NCBI RefSeq assembly: GCF_905171775.1
Contig: NC_053496.1
Span: forward strand, 185,603,759 to 185,667,758
DNA: 64,000 bases
Source: Rana temporaria
Lineage: Eukaryota; Chordata; Amphibia; Anura; Ranidae
Direction: 5' to 3'
A model generated the notes under the pieces. It was not told the origin of the DNA. It did not search any database and was given only the letters and a program-made list of their open reading frames with translations. Shown here one piece after another: positions 54,336-64,000 of the stretch (the first letter of the stretch is position 1; each line of letters starts with the position of its first letter). The translations under genes and the position numbers were made by a program.

Positions 54336-54889
54336 TCACCAGTTGGCCGGTTCTCCTTCCTTGGACCACTTTTGGTCGGTCCTGACCATTGCAGACCAGG
54401 AACAGAGCTGAAGTTTAGGAGTTGCTCTACTGTCGTCTAGACAATACAATTTGGTCCTTGTCAAAGTCCCTCAAATCCTTACGCTTGCCCATTTTTTCTG
54501 CTTTCAACACATCAACTTCAAGAAAAACATACTGCCTAAAACATCCCACCCACTTTCAGGAGATAATCAACGTTATTCATTTTACTTTTCAGTAGTCATG
54601 ATGTTATGGCTGATTGCTGTATGTATCTTCCTGTGTGTGGCCAGCCACCTAGGTTCGGGTGACGTCTCCCTCCAGTGATGGCCAGTGGTATTGCAGATTA
54701 TAATAACTGTTCAATGGCAGTGTTTTATCCCCCCCCCCCCCCGCACGCACACACACCTTCCAAAGTAAGCACTGTCCTTGTTCCATTATACATTCTGCAT
54801 CATATTAAAGTATGCTTGATGAGGATGTGTAGCCATCTTTCCAAATATTGAGGTTGAACTGGAGGAGAAGGATTGTAGATCTTGATGTT
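54336..54889. other. Unassigned gene-free stretch
   Basis: Contains a poly-C/CA run near 54730 and no recognised gene. Confidence 0.35.
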
Positions 54890-55930
54890 TTCAGTGATGA
54901 GAATGTAGTTGGTGTTCTAGAAACACGGCTTGGCTCCTCACAAGACTGGGCTGTTTGTATTGAATGAATGAATGAAAAACTTATATAGCGCGGCACATGC
55001 AAACCAAATCGCCTCTGGGCGCTTGTTCCTGTCTCCTTTGATATCAAAAGAGATGAGTTTTGATCTTTCTCCTGAACGCTAAGTGATTTTCCTCCAACCG
55101 AATGCTGGTTGGTAACGCGTGGTGAGCTTTTATTTTTTCGCATAGATAATGGGGAGCATTCCCATGGTATTCATGCTGATCCTCTTGTTTAGAGGGACAC
55201 GGGACATATAAAATATGGAGGGGGGTTTCTCTATGTTAGATGTGATGTGAAAGTGAGGAAGAAAGATGATCTTGTGGTTGGTGTTCTAGAAACACGGCTT
55301 GTCTCCTCACAAGACTGGGCTGTTTGTATTCATGCTGATCCTCTTGTTTTAAAGGGACACGGAACATAGAAAAGATGGAGGGGGGTTTCTCTATGTTAGA
55401 TGTGAAGTGAATGTGAGGAAGAATGATGATCTTGGGGTTGGAGATGTGGTTAGTGTTCCAGAAACACGGCTTGGCTCCTCACAAGACTGGGCTGTTTGTA
55501 TCCATGCTGATCCTCTTGTTTTAGAGGGACACGGGACATAGAAAAGATGGAGGGGTTTCTCTATATTAGATGTGAAGTTGAAGTGAGGAAGAAAGATGAT
55601 ATTGTGGTTGGTGTTCCAGAAACACGGCTTGACTCCTCACAAGACTGGACTGTTTGTACTCATGCCGATCCTCTTGTTTTAGAGTGAAAGTGAGGAAGAA
55701 AGATGATCTTATGTGGTTGGTGTTCCAGAAACACGGCTTGACTCCTCACAAGACTGGACTGTTTGTATTAATGTCGATCCTCTTGTTTAGAGGGACACGG
55801 GACATAGAAAAGATGGAGGGGGGTTTCTCTATATTAGATGTGAAGTTGAAGTGAGGAAGAAAGATGATCTTATGTGGTTGGTGTTCCAGAAACACGGCTT
55901 GACTCCTCACAAGACTGGGCTGGGCTCTCC
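54890..55930. repeat. About 160-bp tandem repeat array, 6-7 copies
   Basis: Units carry GAAACACGGCTTGACTCCTC, GGACACGGGACATAGAAAAG and GAAGAAAGATGATCTT. Unit length varies through internal deletions. Also present at 41130-41480, i.e. upstream of both the D and E minisatellite blocks. Confidence 0.85.
54961..55155 (-). mobile_element. L2-like non-LTR retroelement 3' end
   Basis: On the minus strand the sequence reads FRRKIKTHLF near the end of a reverse-transcriptase ORF, then GCGCTATATAAG and an ATTC-repeat tail, the 3' layout of L2-type LINEs. A related piece lies at 13280-13370. The call is tentative. Confidence 0.5.
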
Positions 55931-56088
55931 AAGCAAATTAAGCTGCCTGTGCAGGCTGATATGTACAGCATTGAAATTGTGAGTTTTGTAGTCTGGGTCC
56001 CCCCTTCTCCTCATCCACATGCTCCTCCTTCACCATCAATTCTTCCCTGGAAGCTTCTGCTCAAGACCAGGGGAGATCAAACTACACT

Positions 56089-56697
56089 GCTAGAGGGACC
56101 CAACCAGCAGTGACACCCCCTCCTTCTCTCTCCTAGAGGAACCCAACCAGCAGTGACACCCCCTCCTTCTCTCTACTAGAGGGACCCAACCAGCAGTGAC
56201 ACCCCTCCTTCTCTCTCCTAGAGGGACCCAACCAACAGTGACACCCCCTCCTTCTCTCTCCTAGAGGGACCCAACCAGCAGTGACACCCCCTCCTTCTCT
56301 CTCCTAGAGGAACCCAACCGGCAGTGACACCCCCTCCTTCTCTCTCCTAGAGGGACCCAACCAGCAGTGACACCCCCTCCTTCTCTCTCCTAGAGGAACC
56401 CAACCAGCAGTGACACCCCCTCCTTCTCTCTACTAGAGGGACCCAACCAGCAGTGACACCCCTCCTTCTCTCTCCTAGAGGGACCCAACCAGCAGTGACA
56501 CCCCCTCCTTCTCTCTCCTAGAGGGACCCAACCAGCAGTGACACACCCTCCTTCTCTCTCCTAGAGGGACCCAACCAGCAGTGACACCCCCTCCTTCGCT
56601 CTCGTAGAGGGACCCAACCAGCAGTGACACCCCCTCCTTCTCTCTCCTAGAGGGACCCAACCAGCAGTGACTCCCCCTCCTTCTCTCTCCTAGCAGA
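56089..56697. repeat. 43-bp minisatellite 3' of gene E
   Basis: About 14 copies of the same unit with the usual left flank (GGGGAGATCAAACTACACTG). Confidence 0.95.
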
Positions 56698-56911
56698 GGA
56701 AGACAGACAGAACTTTGAAGTCTTTAGTGATTTCTGATTTCCTTATAAAGAGTTTCTTTCATGATAAAGATCAGAGGAGCGCTCAGCCACGTGTTTTCTG
56801 AGGTGTATATCAAGGTGAGCTTCTTCCCAGTGTGAGATCTCTGATGTACGGCACAATATGATCCATATAGAAGACATTTCCCGCACTCAGGATACTAATA
56901 CACCTCTAGAG

Positions 56912-58041
56912 TCATGTGGGTCCTCTGATGTTCGGTAAGACAAGACTTCTGTGAAAAATATTTCCGGCACTTGGGGCAGGCATAACATTTCTAAACTGGG
57001 TGTGCAGTCTTTTATGTCTGGAAAGACCGGTGTTATGTGAAAAACACTTCCCGCACTCTAGACAGGAATACAGGCCTTGTCCTGTGTGATACCGTTGATG
57101 TTTAACAAGTTCTAATTTCCGTGAATAACATTTCCCGCACTCGGGGCAGCAAAATGGCTTTTCACGCGTGTGGCATGCCTGATGTTTCGTAAGATGGGAA
57201 TTCTGTGAAAAGCATTTCCCGCACTCTGAACAAGAAAACGGCTTCTCACCACTGTGAGATCTCTGATGTTTGTTAAGATTGGACTTGTGCGAAAAACATT
57301 TCCCGCACTCAGGGCAGGAATACGGCTTCTCACCCGTATGAGATCTCTGATGTATAGCAAGTTCTGATTTACTTGAAAAACATTTCTGGCACTCGGAGCA
57401 GGAATATGTCATTGCCCCCGTGTGAGATGTTTGATGTATTACAAGTTCTGATTTTTGAGGAAAACATTTCCCGCACTCAGGACAAGAATATGGGTTTTCC
57501 CCAATGTGAGATCTCTGATGAGTTACAAGTTCTGATTTATGTGCAAAGCAATTCCCGCACTTGTGACATATATGTGGTTTCTTGTCCATGTGCCATCTCT
57601 GATGTCTGTAAAGATGGCACTTTTGTGAATAACATTTTCCGCAATCAGGACAGGAATACGGCTTCTCCCCCGTGTGAGATCTGTAATGTATGACAAGTGC
57701 TGAGTTATGCAGAAAACATTTCCCACACTCAGGGCAGGAACGAAGCTCCTCACCTATGTGAGATCTTTGATGTACAGTAAGACTTAGTTTAGAGTTGAAA
57801 CTTTCCCCGCACTCAGGACAGGAAAGTGTCTTCTTCCTCTGAATCCCGGCACCACCCCTCACAGTACGAGGTTGCTCAGAGTCAGAGGGATTCCATGGTC
57901 TATCCACACTGTAAAGTCCTCCATCCATAGTGGAGCTCATTGTCTTTTCTCCTCCACAATCTCCTGTGATGTCCTCATCTTCCATTTTACAACCTGGAGA
58001 TAAAGTGAGACGATCCTTTGAGGGTTTCTCCATGGCGTGTC
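56912..58041 (-). CDS. Gene E terminal exon: ten fingers, eleventh out of frame
   Basis: Ten canonical C-X2-C-X12-H-X3-H fingers have contact residues SSV, HAI, QHR, HET, QEI, SEI, HNK, QHK, REK, HGR. After the tenth, an indel in the linker shifts the frame, giving the tail FRNVMPAPSAGNIFHRSLVL; the original eleventh finger (CPKCRKYFSQKSCLTEHQRT) is still legible in another frame. Finger 6 has CQKC with a GAMTYS linker. Confidence 0.9.
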
Positions 58042-60231
58042 CTGGAAAAATAGAAAAACGTCATCAATATATCTGAGAGGGTTAGTTCACTTCCATCAAG
58101 ATTCCATCTGGATCAGGTAGATATGAGTGAGGAGATGTTCTCTGTGGAGGTCCCAACCAGCTGGGACTCTTCCCCCCATCAAAGAACCGTTGGTCCTCCT
58201 CCCAGATCACTTCTACATTTACACAGCCTGGTCAGGAGAGCAGGAACCAATGGGGACTGGGAGGGGCGTGCTCTTTACAGCCTAGGCCCTGGGTCATGTG
58301 ATCTCTGATAAACAAGAGGGTCAAAGTTCAGACTTGTAGACCCTTTACCATATAACTTTAAGTGACCATAGGACTAGGCGCTGTGTTATCCTATCTGTGC
58401 TATTGTAACTAGGAGTGACACACAACCTAATACTGCCAGCTGAACCCCAGGATGAGTATCAGTACAGGGAGGTGACCATTATCAACCTATTATTGGCTGA
58501 CATCACTCAGCTCCCGCCCTACTCTGGACCAATCAGTGTGCAGTAACAGAGCAGAGATAAGAGAAGAATATATTATGGGTCACCTGTGCTGATCTCTGTA
58601 GGAGTGTCCTCCTCTATGAATGTCCTTGTCATTCCATCCTCCTCCGTATATTGCTGATCATCCCTCACATACGCCTCTTCTACGTCACACTCAGTTTTCA
58701 TGATTATTAGATCTTCACCCTAAACCAACAGAATGGCAGAAAATAACATCTGTAACATAGAAGTATTTATGATGTGACATCACATAGAAAATATCATCTT
58801 GTAGAGTCCACACATCATCTCCACATGTCAGAGTGTTCAATCACTTTATGTTCCCGACCCTCAACTCCACCTACCTGATGATGGTGGGGGATGATGTGAC
58901 CTTCTTGTGTGGAATCCCAGGAATACAGAGGACGGGGACATCTCTCTGGTGGGTTCCTCGTATAAGGTGTTTCCATCATGATGTCCTTATAAAGATTCTT
59001 GTGTACTTCAAAAAGCTCCTTCACCACTCCATACTCATCATCATCCTCTTTATACTCTTCTTTAACAACAATATTATCATCCCCGAGGTTTCCACTCTGA
59101 ATATATAATAAAACATTCATTGTAACAATCAAACATGTGTATAAATCATAACTACCAATAATTGTTCCTCATCTACCTGATGATGGTGGGGGATGGTGTG
59201 ACCTTCCTGTGTGGAATCCCGGGAATACAGAGGACGGGGACATCTCTCTGGTGGGTTCCCATTACTGGATCCATCTGTAGGAAACACACACACTGACTGA
59301 ATACATTGTTTCTATGTGTTTATCAGATGATGGGGGGTCTAGGTGGAGCCTCCGTACTGCTCTCTCCTTTACAATAAAGTCTCCTCTTACCCGGTGATGT
59401 GAGGGGCGGCTGATTGTCCATCATGACGTCCTTGTAGAGATCCTTGTGTCCTTCTAAATACTCCCACTCCTCCATGGAGAAATAGACAGTGACATCCTGA
59501 CACCTTATAGGAACCTGACACACACAATGATACAGTCACCATCCAGACACACCCCTTGTCTGTTACTGGATAATGTCCCAGAATCCTCCTCACCTCTCCT
59601 GTCAGCAGCTCCATCATCTTCTTGGTGACTTCTAGAATCTTCTCCATGTTGTGTCTCTCAGGTTTTAGGGAATCACATGGAGGCACTGTGATGGTCATAT
59701 GATCACCTGACTTCAGAAGAGGAAATCTCTGTATTGGAGAACCAAAAGGAATATCATGTTAGAATCCCAGAATCCTCCTCACCTCTCCGGTCAGGTCTGT
59801 GTTTTATTAATAGAGATAAGTGTGATGTCATGTGACCTCCCAGAATCCTCCTCACCTCTCCGGTCAGGTCTGTGTTTTATTAATAAAGATAAGAGTGATG
59901 TCATGTGACCTCCCAGAATCCTCCTCACCTCTCCGGTCAGGTCTGTGTTTTATTAATAGAGATAAGAGGGATGTCATGTGACCTCCCAGAATCCTCCTCA
60001 CCTCTCCGGTCAGGTCTGTGTTTTATTAATAGAGATAAGAGGGATATCATGTGACTTCCCAGAATCCTCCTCACCTTTCCGGTCAGGTCTGTGTTTTATT
60101 AATAGAGATAAGAGTGATATCATGTGACTTCCCAGAATCCTCCTCACCTCTCCGGTCAGCAGGTAGATGATCTCCAGGATGAACTTTAGTATCTTCTCAG
60201 TCATGTGACTCCGGTCCTCTTCCATCCTCAT
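56912..60231 (-). CDS. Gene E: KRAB-type C2H2 zinc-finger protein, about 642 aa
   Basis: Exons are 60148-60231, 59594-59728, 59391-59514 (KRAB), 59177-59274, 58875-59096, 58584-58719 and 56912-58041. Every junction is GT/AG and every phase matches. The start is MRMEEDRSHMTEKIL. This is the most regular gene of the set, with one acidic cassette and ten fingers. Only the last finger is lost, to a frameshift. The expected role is a nuclear DNA-binding repressor or regulator, by family. Confidence 0.82.
58584..59096 (-). CDS. Gene E acidic exons
   Basis: Cassette 58875-59096 (74 codons) contains IVVKEEYKEDDDEYG. Exon 58584-58719 encodes GEDLIIMKTECDVEEAYV. VKEE fits the SUMO consensus. Confidence 0.8.
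59177..59514 (-). CDS. Gene E KRAB and Pro/Arg exons
   Basis: KRAB exon 59391-59514 has the same 41-residue peptide as B-D with DVMMDN in the MLE position. Exon 59177-59274 follows with the split Asp codon. Confidence 0.85.
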
Positions 60232-60248
60232 TGATGTGGTCAGGTGAT
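59594..60248 (-). CDS. Gene E first two coding exons
   Basis: First coding exon 60148-60248 (ATG 60229-60231) has five extra leader bases compared with B. The second, 59594-59728, encodes SGDHMTITVPPCDSLKPE to MELLTGE. Confidence 0.77.
59771..60147 (-). repeat. 73-bp donor-spanning repeat, gene E
   Basis: Five extra units at 59771, 59844, 59917, 59990 and 60063, each with a GAG/GTGAGG donor copy; the real exon junction unit is at 60136. Confidence 0.9.
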
Positions 60249-60515
60249 CTATGTGGGTTTGTCTGTATATGGATAGCGGAGAATTACAATACAATACTGC
60301 TACAGAGAAAAAACTTTACATTTTCAAATTGAAGAAAATGTTCCGGCCCCATAAGTGGGGAAATGTTCTGACCCTGAAGGGGTTAATCTAGGTTTCCACA
60401 CTATATATGTGTGTATCATCATCTGCTGGAGATAAAAGACGTCACAGTGACTATGGAGGAAGAGGACGGACATGACGGGGTTACTGGGTGTACATAGAAA
60501 ATAAGATCTTATTAC

Positions 60516-60686
60516 CTCCTCTACTGCCTCTTCCAGCGATCTCTCCTCTCTACTTCCTCCCGACTCACCTCTCACCCAGAACTTCATATTAGTACCTGAC
60601 ATCACTTCCTGTCTTCCATAGAGACTTCCTGTCTGGGTAGACGTGAGATCCTCACCTTGTGGAATTCAGGGGAACTGCTGCCCCTA
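60516..60686 (-). promoter_or_regulatory. Gene E 5' exon and promoter-like block
   Basis: A GTAATAAG donor flanks 60516. The exon contains the upstream frame MSGTNMKFWVRGESGGSREE, ending ATC-ACC-TGA before the main start. ETS-like GGAAGT words follow. A palindromic transposon starts only about 45 bp upstream of this block. Confidence 0.5.
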
Positions 60687-61767
60687 TTTCATCAGATCAG
60701 GCGACCAGTCAAATTGTGTAACGGAAGGGATTTTCGTCACGCCATCTTGGTACACCCCACGCTCGGCCACAGTAAGGATACAGTGAGAAGGCGGTGTAGT
60801 GTCACATTCTGCTCCCCATGATAGAATGCTCCGGAAGTGACGTTCCGTTGCCGCCATCTTGCTACACCCCACACTCCTGCACAGTATTGATTGAGTGAGA
60901 AGGGGGCAAGTGGACATCTTGTGACACCCATCGGAGTTTTAGATTTCACAGTTATTTTCAACACAAAACGGAGCTTATTTGCTTAAATACAGTATTTTGA
61001 AATCCGATGGACTGTTTACATGTTAAATGTGAAAATCAGAGGTGTTCTGTCACATTAGCAACCATGTGAGGTCAGCAGGTTTGCTGCGGCTTTTAAAATT
61101 TAACATTTAAACAGTCGGTCGGATTCCCAAATACTGTATTTAAGCATATAAGCTCCGTTTTGTGTTGAAAATAACTGTGAAATCTAAAACTCAGATGGGT
61201 GTAACAAGATGTCCGCTTGCCCCTTCTCGCTCTATCCTTACTGTGCAGGAGTGTGGGGTGTAGTAAGATGGCGGCGACATAACGTCACTTCCGGAGCATT
61301 CTGTGAAAGGGAGCGGAATGTGACACTACAGCGGCAAGCGGACATCTTGTTACACCCACAAAGTCTTGCATTTCACACATATTTTTTTACCAGAAAACTG
61401 AGCTTATATCGTGAAATATCATATTTAGAAATCAGTGTGACTGTTTTGATGTTGAATTTTAAAAGCAGCCGTGTTCTGTCAGATTAGCAAACCTGTGAGA
61501 TCAGCGGGCTTGCCGCTGCTTTTAAGATTCAGCATCAAAACACTCAGACGGATCTTTGAAAACACTGTATTACACGATATGAGCTCAGTTTACTGGTAAA
61601 AATACCGGTTAGTGAAATCAAGACTCCGGTCGGTGTAAAAAGATGTCCGCCTGCCACCTTCTCACTGTTTCCTCACTGCGTCCGAGTGCGGGGTGTACCA
61701 AGATGGCCGCAACGGAACGTCACTTGCGTTACAAAATTTCACAGGTCACCTTATCTGACGAAACATC
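60687..61767. mobile_element. TTTCRTCAGAT palindromic element
   Basis: The ends TTTCATCAGATCAGGCGACC and GGTCACCTTATCTGACGAAA are inverted repeats. The interior is two nested imperfect palindromes centred near 61050 and 61480, with AACATTTAAACAG and GATGTTGAATTTT arms. After it, gene E's upstream block resumes (ATCTCGTAGTGTGAAC). Superfamily unknown. Confidence 0.7.
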
Positions 61768-62154
61768 TCGTAGTGTGAACACGGCCTGATCTGTGAACAC
61801 GGACTGTACCTTTCTTGCCTCCAGTACCCTGCCCTCCTGGCCCCCTAATTGCATACCCACCAGACCCCCCCTGTACCATGCTCTCCAGACCTGCTATTAG
61901 TGTGCCCTCCTGCCCCCGCCCCCCTCCATCACATGTAGGACTACCCCCGTAGGAGATGCAGGTGATGGGGATCCCCACTGCTGCACAGCCAGGCACATGA
62001 CAACCTTAGCTGTCATTTATAGACAAGGAACAGTCTTGGTCTTTATGTTTTATTGGGGGGGGGGGTAATAACCTGGATGGGATGGGAATTATGGAATGCC
62101 CAATTTCATAATTGAAAAACCAGGGACAGCTTCCTCCCTATTTACAACTTTAAA
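61768..62154. other. Gene-free stretch
   Basis: Pyrimidine-rich sequence and a poly-G run near 62056. No gene is seen. Confidence 0.4.
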
Positions 62155-63320
62155 TCCCTGTACACACGGGCAAGAATCTCGTCAGGAAAAAAAACGTTGT
62201 TTTCCCTGACGAGATTCTTGGCAAGAATCTCTTGCCGCCCGAGTATACAGACTCTCCTTTCAAAAGAACCGTGGTTCTCTTGAAAGGAAAGAACGCAGTG
62301 ACCTCATCGCGTACGACGAGCATGCGCTCGTCACATTCGATGCCGTCGCCGCCATTCTTGCTGCACCCTACCTATGCCTAGGAAGCTACCGCGCATGCGT
62401 TAAAGTCATTTCGAGCATGCGCGGGTTTCCACGGCGACAGGTAAGTATACACACTCTCGGGTTTCTCGGCAGGAAAACTGCCGAGAATCTCAAGACGAGA
62501 AAAATAGAGAACATGTTGGGCCAGATTCAGATAGATTAGCAGATCTTTAGATCCGCGTAATCTATCTGATTTACGATCCGCCGGCGCAAGTTTTTGAGGC
62601 TAGTGCTGTATTCAGAAAGCACTTAACTCAAAACTTGCGGCGGAGTATTGTAAATCCTCTGGCGGAATTCAAATTCCGCGGCTAGGGGGAGTGTACTATT
62701 TAAATCAGGCGCGTCCCCGTGCCGATCCAACAGTGCATGCGCCGTTCGCAAATTTTCCCAGCATGCATTGCTCCAAATGACGTCGCAAGGACGTCATTGC
62801 TTTCGTCGTGTACGTAAATTACGGCCATCCGTATTCGAGAACGACTTATGCAAACGACGTAAACATTTCAAAACTCGGCGCGGTAACGACGGCCATACTT
62901 AAAATTGGCTGCGCCTCATAGACCCAGGGGTAACTATACGCCGGAAAAAGCCGAACGCAAACGACGTAAAAAAAAAGCGCCGGGTGGTGCGGACGGCCTG
63001 GAATTGCAGCCTAAGATCCGACGGTGTAACACAGTTACACCTGTCGGATCTTAGGAATATCTATGCGTAACTGATTCTATGAATCAGTCGCATAGATACG
63101 ACCGGCAGAACTCAGAGATACGACGGTGTATCAGGAGATACACTGTCGTATCTCTTTGAGAATCTGGCCCGTTCTCTATTTTTCTCGTCTAGATTCTGGG
63201 CAGTTTTCTTGTCGAGAAACCTGAAAGCCTCGTACACACGCACGGTTTACTCGGCAAGAAAGCTCTGCCAGTTTTCTTGCTGGTTCTTGCCGAGTAAACC
63301 GAGCGTGTGTACGAAGCTTA
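62155..63320. mobile_element. Composite GCAAGAATCTCG fold-back element
   Basis: Repeated TACACACGGGCAAGAATCTC and GAAAACTGCCGAGAATCTC arms occur in both orientations. It is split by the MITE at 62518-63170, and its right side ends AGCCTCGTACACAC and GTGTGTACGAAGCTT. Confidence 0.6.
62518..63170. mobile_element. GATACGCCG-type palindromic MITE
   Basis: The ends GGGCCAGATTCAGATA and GAATCTGGCCC are inverted. The interior shares GTAACGACGGCCATACTTA and CGCATAGATACGAC with the other family members. It interrupts the AAAAATAGAGAAC/GTTCTCTATTTTT arms of the host element. Confidence 0.75.
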
Positions 63321-64000
63321 ACTCCAATTTTCACTCCTTTATCCTGTACAACAACAGCGCCGATTGATTCCTCTCCTCAGTACTGACAGTCTCTAAACGA
63401 TGCAAAAGTCCCGTATAGGCTAGGAACTCTCAGTCCCTTGGATAGCAGCACAATGTTTTGTGAACTGCATCCTAAAGTTCCTTCAGCTTCCCTGAGGATA
63501 CTGGTCCCAGTTCTACCACAGCAGGAAATGCTAGCCTACCCAGTTCCCTCTTCACCAGCCCACCTGTTTGCTCTTCCTCCAAACCAAAACACCAAAGTCT
63601 AAACCTGACTGACTATCTTCACCAGTCTATACGACTGACTCTCTGGAGATTTCCCCAGGGCAAGGTTTGATGAAGACTTAAGCCCACCGCTGTCTTCAAG
63701 ACAGACCTGCTACATGTGGCAGTCTCTCCCACTGTCAGTCCCCGCATCGTGCTGATCTACCAACTCTGTCCTTTCCTTGTACCAGCTGCCTCTCAGGAAA
63801 GCCTCCTTACAATTTCTTCTGGGGTAGGATCCTTCCAGGCCAGCCACCTGAGCCCTGGCCCGAGGCAGAGCCCCTCCCCTTGAGGGCCACCAACAGTCTC
63901 CCTCAGCACTGAATCTCCATCTTCCACCCGGCTCCCTGCTGGCATGACACATCCATATTTAAAGGTTGGCTTAGTCCCCTGCCAGGCCCACTGTCTGGGG
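63321..64000. other. Unassigned right edge
   Basis: CT-rich single-copy-looking sequence with a TATTTAAA near 63955. It has a LTR-like feel, but no ends, gene or recognised repeat can be named. Confidence 0.3.

Noticed and set aside
1..64000. tRNA, rRNA or snRNA genes
   Set aside because: I saw no cloverleaf arms, rRNA blocks or snRNA motifs by eye; a covariance-model scan would be needed to exclude them fully.

Overview
This window is vertebrate genomic DNA from an amphibian, most likely a ranid-type frog. The evidence is a tandem family of KRAB-like C2H2 zinc-finger genes of the anuran kind, and very dense frog-style DNA transposons: Tc1-like elements, hAT and PIF/Harbinger-type MITEs, TTAA-flanked piggyBac-like MITEs and solo LTRs. 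Nothing bacterial, organellar or viral-genomic is present. Species assignment is an inference.

The organising feature is a head-to-tail cluster of six related genes, all on the minus strand. From right to left they are gene E (56.9-60.7 kb), D (44.9-48.4 kb), C (34.3-40.3 kb), B (23.4-28.3 kb), A (14.3-17.9 kb) and a 5'-only relic called gene 0 here (2.1-6.5 kb). The shared plan, rebuilt from GT/AG sites and codon phase, is: a 5' exon next to a conserved block rich in ETS-like GGAAG motifs; a short first coding exon; a second, homologous helical exon; a KRAB A-box exon of 124 nt; a 98-nt Pro/Arg exon; one to five acidic VKEE/IKEE cassette exons of symmetrical phase 0; a 136-nt acidic exon; and one long terminal exon carrying the finger array. 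B, C, D and E give continuous reading frames of about 825, 566, 560 and 642 residues. A has a diverged KRAB half-exon and a 3' end cut at a transposon. Gene 0 has lost everything 3' of its first acidic exon.

Between and inside the genes lie mobile elements and minisatellites. Gene 0 is split by a stack of nested transposons whose target duplications can be read off. A 43-bp minisatellite sits directly downstream of C, D and E, and an orphan copy lies at 51.8 kb. A 73-bp repeat duplicates the first coding exon's splice donor 1-8 extra times in B-E. A 2-kb block at 19.6-21.6 kb is a zinc-finger region collapsed into a 45-bp repeat. Solo LTRs of two families, three TTAA MITEs and at least four decayed Tc1-like transposons fill most of the rest.

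By family knowledge the proteins should be nuclear DNA-binding regulators: the fingers read DNA, and the KRAB and SUMO-consensus acidic segments would recruit partners. The finger arrays differ between paralogs while the 5' exons are almost identical, as expected of a rapidly evolving KZFP-type cluster that may target transposons. All splicing, expression and targets are inferred from sequence alone.
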